Below are positions 1 through 4,465 of a DNA stretch of 5,962 bases, in pieces. Position 1 is the stretch's first letter. The number at the start of each line of letters is the position of its first letter. Location: the NCBI GenBank assembly GCA_030156305.1, contig JASGMZ010000186.1, positions 1 to 5,962 of the forward strand. Direction: 5' to 3'. The notes beneath the pieces were generated by a model, which was not told the origin of the DNA, ran no database searches, and saw only the letters and a list, made by a program, of their open reading frames with translations. Position numbers and translations under genes: made by a program. The stretch comes from Bacteroidales bacterium. Its GTDB lineage: Bacteria > Bacteroidota > Bacteroidia > Bacteroidales > UBA12077.

Positions 1-17
1 AATTTAAGCTTAACTTT

Positions 18-899
18 ATGCCGCACAAATCAGGATTTGTAAACATTATTGGAAATCCAAACGTAGGAAAATCCACCATCATGAACCAGATGGTAGGAGA
101 AAAATTATCGATAATTACGCCTAAAGCGCAAACCACACGCCATAGAATTTTAGGCATTGTAAATAGCGATGATTACCAAATTGTTTACTCTGATACGCCA
201 GGAATATTAAAGCCAAACTACAAATTGCAGGAAAAAATGATGCGTTTTGTAGGCAGCGCATTCGAAGATGCAGACATTATTCTTTATGTTACCGACGTAG
301 TAGAAAAAATGGATAAAAATCAACAATACATTGACAAATTATCCCAAACGAATGTTCCTGTTTTACTCTTGATAAACAAAATAGACCTTTCCAATCAAGA
401 AGAGCTTGAAATTTTGGTTGATATATGGAAAAAAATCATCCCTAAAGCAGAAATTATTCCGGTTTCGGCAACCAAAAATTTTAATTTAGATCAGGTTTTT
501 AAACGTATTCTAAAATTATTGCCCGAAGGGCCAGCCTATTACCCTAAAGATTCGTTAACCGATAAAACCGAACGCTTCTTTGTATCGGAAATTATCCGCG
601 AAAAAATTCTAAACAATTACCGTAAAGAAATACCATACTCGGTAGAAGTGGAAGTAGAAGAGTTTAAAGAAACCGAAAAACTTTTACGTATTAGAGCAAC
701 AATAAATGTTATAAGGCCTTCGCAAAAAGGAATTATTATTGGACATAAAGGACAGGCATTAAAAAAAACAGGTACCGAAGCACGAGAGGATATAGAAGAT
801 TTTTTTGGGAAGAAGGTGTTTCTTGAACTTTTTGTGAAAGTGAATAAAGACTGGAGAGATAAAGAAAAAACCCTAAAGGATTTTGGTTATAACATCTAA
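18..899 (+). CDS. era: GTPase Era, 16S rRNA-binding ribosome assembly factor
   Basis: Era is a Ras-like GTPase with a C-terminal KH domain. In characterised bacteria it binds the 3' end of 16S rRNA and acts in late 30S subunit maturation. All G motifs are visible in the 293-residue product: G1 GNPNVGKS (12-19), G2 threonine in QTTRHR (38-43), G3 DTPG (59-62), G4 NKID (120-123) and G5 SAT (150-152). The KH domain occupies roughly 195-285, with its RNA-binding loop GHKG at 242-245. Length is close to the E. coli protein (about 300 residues). The start is the first ATG, only 17 nt from the window edge, and gives the usual short N-terminus before G1; no Shine-Dalgarno is seen. It is the first gene of a tight plus-strand cluster with der, its functional partner in ribosome assembly. 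The promoter lies outside the window. Identification is secure from the motifs and order of domains. Confidence 0.97.
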   Translation: MPHKSGFVNIIGNPNVGKSTIMNQMVGEKLSIITPKAQTTRHRILGIVNSDDYQIVYSDTPGILKPNYKLQEKMMRFVGSAFEDADIILYVTDVVEKMDKNQQYIDKLSQTNVPVLLLINKIDLSNQEELEILVDIWKKIIPKAEIIPVSATKNFNLDQVFKRILKLLPEGPAYYPKDSLTDKTERFFVSEIIREKILNNYRKEIPYSVEVEVEEFKETEKLLRIRATINVIRPSQKGIIIGHKGQALKKTGTEAREDIEDFFGKKVFLELFVKVNKDWRDKEKTLKDFGYNI

Positions 900-911
900 A
901 TTAACAAATTA

Positions 912-1253
912 ATGCAAGAGCTTGAGGATAAAACATATAATTTTGCAATAAAGGGTTTAGGTTTTATAAAAAGTTTGGATAAAATCGATCCTCAGTTAAA
1001 TACTGGTGAATTAAAACAATACACCGGAGCTGTTTCTCTTAAATTTATTGCAGCAATGGATTCAAAAGAAAATGATGATTTTGCCCATAATTTAAGGGAA
1101 TGTCATAATAATACCATTAAAATTTTAGAACGGCTAAAAAATCTGAACGAGATAAAAGAAAAAAATCTAAAAACCGAGAGAAATCAGCTTATAACAGAAG
1201 CAGAAGAAATCATTAAGAATCTGGATAAGATCATAGAAAAATTAATTTATTAA
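912..1253 (+). CDS. divergent four-helix-bundle protein, S23/23S rRNA IVP-like
   Basis: This 113-residue, almost wholly helical, charged protein has no signal peptide or membrane segment. From memory of the family, it follows the outline of four-helix-bundle proteins of the S23 (23S rRNA intervening-sequence-encoded) group. It has an N-terminal LEDKTYNFAIKGLGFIKSL (4-22) resembling the family's LExRTxxFAxx helix. A second helix, around 35-50, stands where the family usually has GANxxEA; here it reads AVSLKFIAAM, so the signature is lost. A third segment, DDFAHNLRECHNNTIKILERL (about 55-75), matches the family's KxDFxxxLxxCxxExxExxxWL helix. The C-terminal third is a long Lys/Glu helix. It starts 12 nt after era and ends 14 nt before der, so it should be co-transcribed with both. 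The family has no firm biochemical function; some crystallised members are pentamers. A role in ribosome biogenesis is inferred from position only. Confidence 0.72.
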   Translation: MQELEDKTYNFAIKGLGFIKSLDKIDPQLNTGELKQYTGAVSLKFIAAMDSKENDDFAHNLRECHNNTIKILERLKNLNEIKEKNLKTERNQLITEAEEIIKNLDKIIEKLIY

Positions 1254-1267
1254 TACCCAATAAAAAA

Positions 1268-2572
1268 ATGATTGTTGCAATTGTAGGAAGGCCTAATGTA
1301 GGCAAATCAACATTGTTTAACCGATTAACGGAAACCAGGCAGGCTATTGTTGACGAAATTAGCGGAGTTACTCGCGACAGGTTATACGGCAAGTCCGAAT
1401 GGGCAGGCAAAGAGTTTTCGGTAATCGATACCGGAGGATATGTACGTAACTCCGATGATGTTTTTGAAGAAGAAATAAGAAAACAAGTAAATATTGCCAT
1501 TGACGAAGCTAACGTAATCATTTTTTTGGTTGATGTTACCAATGGGATTACTGACCTGGACGAGGCTATGGCCGAAATATTGAGAAAAACCAATAAAAAA
1601 GTTTTTTTAGTTGTAAATAAAGTGGATAATAACCAACGAATTATTGAATCCCATGAATTTTACAAACTTGGGCTGGGAGACCCTATATGTGTATCGGCAA
1701 TTAACGGAAGTGGAACCGGCGAACTACTCGATAAGATAGTTCCCGAAATTAAAAATGTAAAAAACTACGAGGAGGACGAAGAAGATATTCCTAAATATGC
1801 AGTAGTAGGTAGGCCCAATGTGGGTAAATCTTCGTTAATCAATGCACTTATTGGTGAAGAAAGAAATATTGTAACTCCCATATCAGGTACTACCCGCGAT
1901 TCTATTTATAGCAAGTATAACAAATATGATCATGAATTTTACTTAGTAGATACTGCCGGATTACGAAAAAAAGGAAAAGTAAACGAAAACCTCGAATATT
2001 ATTCGGTATTACGCTCCATAAGAGCCATAGAAAGAGCAGATGTTTGCTTACTTTTAATTGATGCAACGCACGGTATTGAATCCCAGGATCTTAACATTTT
2101 AAAACTCATTCAGAAAAACAAAAAAGGGCTGGTGTTTTTAATCAACAAATGGGATTTAATTGAAAAAGAAAATAATACATCAAAAATTTATAAAGAGCAG
2201 ATAAAACAAAAAATTGCCCCTTTTACCGATGTACCCATTATTTTTACTTCGGTAGTGAACAAACAAAGAATTCATAAAGTTTTAGAAGAGGCGAAAACAG
2301 TTTATGATAACCGAAAGAAAAAGATTCCCACAGCAAAACTTAATGAAATAATGCTTGAGGAAATTAAAAATTATCCTCCCCCATCGGTAAAAGGAAAGTT
2401 TGTGAAGATTAAATACATTACCCAGCTAAGCACATTTTATCCGGCATTTGCATTTTTCTGTAATCTGCCGCAGTATGTAAAAGAACCTTACAAACGTTTT
2501 TTAGAAAATAAACTCCGGCATCATTTTAATTTTACCGGATCGCCTGTACAGATTTATATGAGAAAAAAATAA
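1268..2572 (+). CDS. der: ribosome biogenesis GTPase Der (EngA), tandem G domains
   Basis: Der is an essential GTPase with two tandem G domains that associates with the 50S subunit and is needed for its maturation. In the 434-residue product, G domain 1 shows GRPNVGKS (7-14), T35 in GVTRDR, DTGG (54-57), NKVD (117-120) and SAI (143-145). G domain 2 shows GRPNVGKS (181-188), TTRD (208-211), DTAG (228-231) and NKWD (293-296). The C-terminal KH-like domain covers about 350-434 and ends in the typical GSPVQIYMRKK. The acidic linker EEDEED (168-173) between the G domains is expected. The G5 of domain 2 reads TSVVN (327-331) rather than the common SA, which still allows a backbone contact to guanine. 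Length fits Der of this phylum. The ATG at 1268 follows an A-rich leader with no Shine-Dalgarno and gives the standard MxxxIVGRPNVGKS N-terminus. The next gene starts 4 nt after the stop. Confidence 0.97.
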   Translation: MIVAIVGRPNVGKSTLFNRLTETRQAIVDEISGVTRDRLYGKSEWAGKEFSVIDTGGYVRNSDDVFEEEIRKQVNIAIDEANVIIFLVDVTNGITDLDEAMAEILRKTNKKVFLVVNKVDNNQRIIESHEFYKLGLGDPICVSAINGSGTGELLDKIVPEIKNVKNYEEDEEDIPKYAVVGRPNVGKSSLINALIGEERNIVTPISGTTRDSIYSKYNKYDHEFYLVDTAGLRKKGKVNENLEYYSVLRSIRAIERADVCLLLIDATHGIESQDLNILKLIQKNKKGLVFLINKWDLIEKENNTSKIYKEQIKQKIAPFTDVPIIFTSVVNKQRIHKVLEEAKTVYDNRKKKIPTAKLNEIMLEEIKNYPPPSVKGKFVKIKYITQLSTFYPAFAFFCNLPQYVKEPYKRFLENKLRHHFNFTGSPVQIYMRKK

Positions 2573-2576
2573 ACCC

Positions 2577-3068
2577 ATGAGTGCTAAAATTTTATACCTA
2601 ATCTCATTCCTGATTTTATTGGCCTCTTGCGAAAAGGAAGATCAATATTCGGATATTCCCGAGATAAAGTATAAAAGTTTTACGCTGGCCGAAGAAACAG
2701 AAAATGGTTTTGAAAATATTATTGGCCGTTTAAAATTTACCTTTACAGACGGAGATGGTGATATTGGGATTGATCCTAATGCTGAAACAGCAAACGACAC
2801 AACCATAACGGAAGTTTATAACACATTTATCACCAGATTTTATAAGGAAAATAATCAGTTTGTCCGCGATACTACCATAACTTATATTATTCCATATTTG
2901 GAAGGTGGCGTTTATCGCGAATATTTAAAAGGGGAGATTGAAATAAAAATTTATTTTAATGATTTCTCATACGACACGCTAATGTTTAATTTCTATATTT
3001 ACGATCGGGCTAATCACAAAAGCAACACCGAAACAACCCCGGAAATAATTGTTTCTGAATGGATTTAA
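2577..3068 (+). CDS. small DGDGDIG-motif lipoprotein of unknown function
   Basis: The 163-residue product begins with a short signal peptide, MSAKILYLISFLILLASC, with lipobox LASC (15-18), so Cys18 is the predicted lipidation site. The following EKED fits the acidic lipoprotein export signal described for surface lipoproteins of Bacteroidota, which suggests the outer membrane and perhaps outward display. The mature part is rich in beta strand. It carries FTDGDGDIGI (56-65), an Asp/Gly-rich motif found in many small lipoproteins of this phylum and plausibly calcium-binding. A later segment, YIYDRANHKSNTETTPEI (about 139-156), closes the domain. I do not recognise a specific function. It starts 4 nt after the der stop (TAAACCCATG), so it is probably translated from the der transcript. 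Its place behind ribosome-assembly genes gives no clear hint of its job. Confidence 0.85.
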   Translation: MSAKILYLISFLILLASCEKEDQYSDIPEIKYKSFTLAEETENGFENIIGRLKFTFTDGDGDIGIDPNAETANDTTITEVYNTFITRFYKENNQFVRDTTITYIIPYLEGGVYREYLKGEIEIKIYFNDFSYDTLMFNFYIYDRANHKSNTETTPEIIVSEWI

Positions 3069-3120
3069 CCATTAGTATCTAATTTTGTTATTCCATTATC
3101 ATTTGAAAAAAAAATACATA
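3069..3120 (+). promoter_or_regulatory. putative promoter and operator for the hemerythrin-luxR unit
   Basis: This is the only real intergenic gap on the plus strand. It holds TAATTTTG at 3080-3087, a full match to the Bacteroidota -7 element TAnnTTTG. No good TTG -33 element is seen at the expected spacing; the best candidates near 3056-3061 are imperfect. Transcription would start near 3093-3096, giving a leader of about 25-28 nt that contains a run of nine A (3106-3114) just before the ATG at 3121. An inverted repeat, ATTAG-TAT-CTAAT (3071-3083), overlaps the -7 box and could be an operator, perhaps for the LuxR protein encoded downstream. In AT-rich DNA short arms like these can arise by chance, so the operator is a hypothesis. 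The promoter element itself is moderately likely. Confidence 0.45.
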
Positions 3121-3858
3121 ATGATTATTACCAAAGATAATAAAATGGCCGATGTAATTCACTTGAATTACAGTACACTTACGGTTTTAAACCGTTTTGG
3201 CATTGAACTGGGTTTTGGCGACAAAACCGTTGAAGATGTTTGCCAACAACATCAGGTGGACCTGGATTTTTTTCTCGAAATAATAAATACTTTTGTAAAC
3301 GAAGATTATTTCCCTAAAAAACATCTTCAATCATTTTCCATTACACTAATCAATGATTATTTAAAGAAAACACACGACTATTACCATCAGGTAAAAGTTC
3401 CTGAAATAGAGTCCTTAATGGAGCAAATGGCAGATAATTGTTACACTCAGAAAAGCAATCTTAACTTACTTAAAAAATTTTTTAACGATTATAAACAAGA
3501 GTTGTTAAACCACACCCAACGTGAAGACAAAATAGTTTTTCCGTACACCCTGGCTATTGAAAAGGCATTTAATACCAACAAAACAGGCCAGGAAACCATA
3601 CAACTCATGGAAGATTATTCGATAGACATATTTGAGAATGAGCATGATAATATTGAAGAAAAATTATTCGACCTAAAAAATATAATTATAAAATATTTAC
3701 CACAACCCAAAAATTTTCAGCTCTGCAACAAACTACTCAATGAACTTTTTTCGCTTGAACAAGATTTAAATGATCATGCAAGAATAGAAAATAAAGTACT
3801 TGTTCCAAAAGTTCGAGCAATGGAAAATGTAATTCGAAAAAGATTTTTAGAAAAATAA
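3121..3858 (+). CDS. hemerythrin-domain diiron protein with RIC/ScdA-like N-terminus
   Basis: The 245-residue cytoplasmic protein has two parts. Residues 8-60 resemble the N-terminal domain of RIC/ScdA/YtfE iron-sulfur repair proteins, but where those have a Cys-Cys pair this one has GIELGFGDKTVEDVC (27-41), so the pair is replaced by Gly31-Phe32 while the later Cys41 remains. Residues 75-240 form a hemerythrin-like four-helix bundle. Candidate iron ligands are His85/His89, His131 and Glu135 in HTQREDKIVFP, His175 in NEHDNIEE, and His219 and Glu223 in DHARIENKVLVP, the same pattern as in YtfE. It probably binds a diiron centre and senses or handles O2, NO or oxidative stress; repair of Fe-S clusters is less certain without the Cys pair. 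The start is taken as ATG 3121; an in-frame TTG at 3085 would lie inside the likely promoter. The LuxR-type gene follows after 4 nt, implying a functional pair. Confidence 0.88.
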   Translation: MIITKDNKMADVIHLNYSTLTVLNRFGIELGFGDKTVEDVCQQHQVDLDFFLEIINTFVNEDYFPKKHLQSFSITLINDYLKKTHDYYHQVKVPEIESLMEQMADNCYTQKSNLNLLKKFFNDYKQELLNHTQREDKIVFPYTLAIEKAFNTNKTGQETIQLMEDYSIDIFENEHDNIEEKLFDLKNIIIKYLPQPKNFQLCNKLLNELFSLEQDLNDHARIENKVLVPKVRAMENVIRKRFLEK

Positions 3859-3862
3859 ACCA

Positions 3863-4465
3863 ATGGCTAATATATCTTTCATTATATGCGATCAATCTTT
3901 CCTTGTAAGAAAAGGGCTGGCTGCAGTTATTTCTAAAATTCCTTCAACCAGAATAATCCATAGCATAGATTCTGAAGATGAAGCCATAAAAATTTTAAAC
4001 AATACCGATACAGATTTTATTATTATTAATCCTGATATTTTTCAGTACAGCAAAATGGAGGATGTATTAAAACATGTAAGTAAAACCCGTATCATTGCAT
4101 TATCAAGCAATCCACCTCAAGGCTCAACGAATGCACAATTTGCCAAAACCATTTATTATAATGATACGCAAAGCGATATTTTACAAAAAATTAATCACTT
4201 AATTAGCAAGAAACAGGCAACCCAAAAAAAGAAGAAAAAACAACAAGAAATTAGCAACCGTGAAGCCAGTATTGTAAAATATATTGCCCTTGGTTATACC
4301 AATAAAGAAATTGCCGACAAACTATTTATAAGTACACATACCGTTGTTACTCATCGGAAAAATATAACCCGGAAGCTGGGTATTAAAACAGTTCCGGGTT
4401 TAACCATATATGCAATTATTCACAATATTATTAATATTGACCAAACCGAAAGGCCAAATAGTTAG
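3863..4465 (+). CDS. LuxR/NarL-type transcription regulator with degenerate receiver
   Basis: The 200-residue protein has a receiver-like N-terminal domain (about 3-115), a Lys/Gln-rich linker (116-129) and a C-terminal LuxR/GerE helix-turn-helix (130-192). The DNA-binding domain is canonical: ISNREASIVKYIALGYTNKEIA (130-151) followed by the recognition region STHTVVTHRKNITRKLGI (157-174). The receiver is atypical. The acidic pair is reduced to Asp10-Gln11, the position of the phosphoacceptor Asp holds Asn56 (in DFIIINPD), and the conserved Lys region reads YYNDT (98-102). Normal phosphotransfer is therefore unlikely. It begins 4 nt after the hemerythrin gene (TAAACCAATG), with no Shine-Dalgarno, so coupled translation is likely and the hemerythrin protein may supply its signal. 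An in-frame A_AAA_AAG heptamer lies in the linker. Its stop overlaps the stop of the convergent phosphatase gene by 4 nt. Target genes are unknown; autoregulation is possible. Confidence 0.9.
   Translation: MANISFIICDQSFLVRKGLAAVISKIPSTRIIHSIDSEDEAIKILNNTDTDFIIINPDIFQYSKMEDVLKHVSKTRIIALSSNPPQGSTNAQFAKTIYYNDTQSDILQKINHLISKKQATQKKKKKQQEISNREASIVKYIALGYTNKEIADKLFISTHTVVTHRKNITRKLGIKTVPGLTIYAIIHNIINIDQTERPNS
4225..4231 (+). other. candidate -1 frameshift slippery heptamer in the luxR linker
   Basis: The codons CAA AAA AAG (121-123 of the LuxR-type protein) place A_AAA_AAG in exactly the reading phase used for -1 slippage in E. coli dnaX. A -1 shift would read seven further codons, GAA GAA AAA ACA ACA AGA AAT, and stop at TAG 4252-4254. 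This would give a protein of about 130 residues with the receiver but no helix-turn-helix. No stimulatory hairpin is evident just downstream and no upstream Shine-Dalgarno-like stimulator is seen, so activity is uncertain. Transcript slippage on the seven-A run is an alternative. Confidence 0.25.
4358..4400 (-). terminator. probable intrinsic terminator of the phosphatase gene, inside luxR
   Basis: A perfect 9-bp inverted repeat pairs AACCCGGAA (4366-4374) with TTCCGGGTT (4392-4400). It is extended inward by CTG (4376-4378) with CAG (4389-4391), after a single bulged G at 4375, leaving a 10-nt loop. Read on the minus strand, the stem is followed by ATATTTTTCC (4365-4356), a T-rich tail of the kind used by intrinsic terminators. 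The stem starts 61 nt beyond the phosphatase stop. Read on the plus strand it lacks a clear T-run and precedes the luxR stop by about 65 nt, so it fits the minus-strand gene better. It also encodes conserved HTH residues, so the repeat could be partly coincidental. Confidence 0.5.

Noticed and set aside
11..18. TAACTTTA resembling a -7 promoter element before era
   Set aside because: The last base mismatches TAnnTTTG and the element overlaps the era start codon, so it could not produce a usable leader.
770..778. A8 run forming an in-phase A_AAA_AAA heptamer in era
   Set aside because: It falls in the KH domain next to the GHKG loop, where a frameshift would destroy the protein. It shows that such runs occur by chance in this AT-rich DNA and weakens the case for the luxR heptamer.
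1231..1593. A 120-codon open frame on the minus strand
   Set aside because: It lies opposite the strongly conserved first G domain of der and the end of the four-helix gene, and its translation resembles no family; it is a shadow frame.
3085..3120. TTG start giving the hemerythrin protein 12 extra residues
   Set aside because: The TTG overlaps the likely -7 promoter element, the extra residues LFHYHLKKKYI have no family match, and ATG 3121 follows an A-rich leader.
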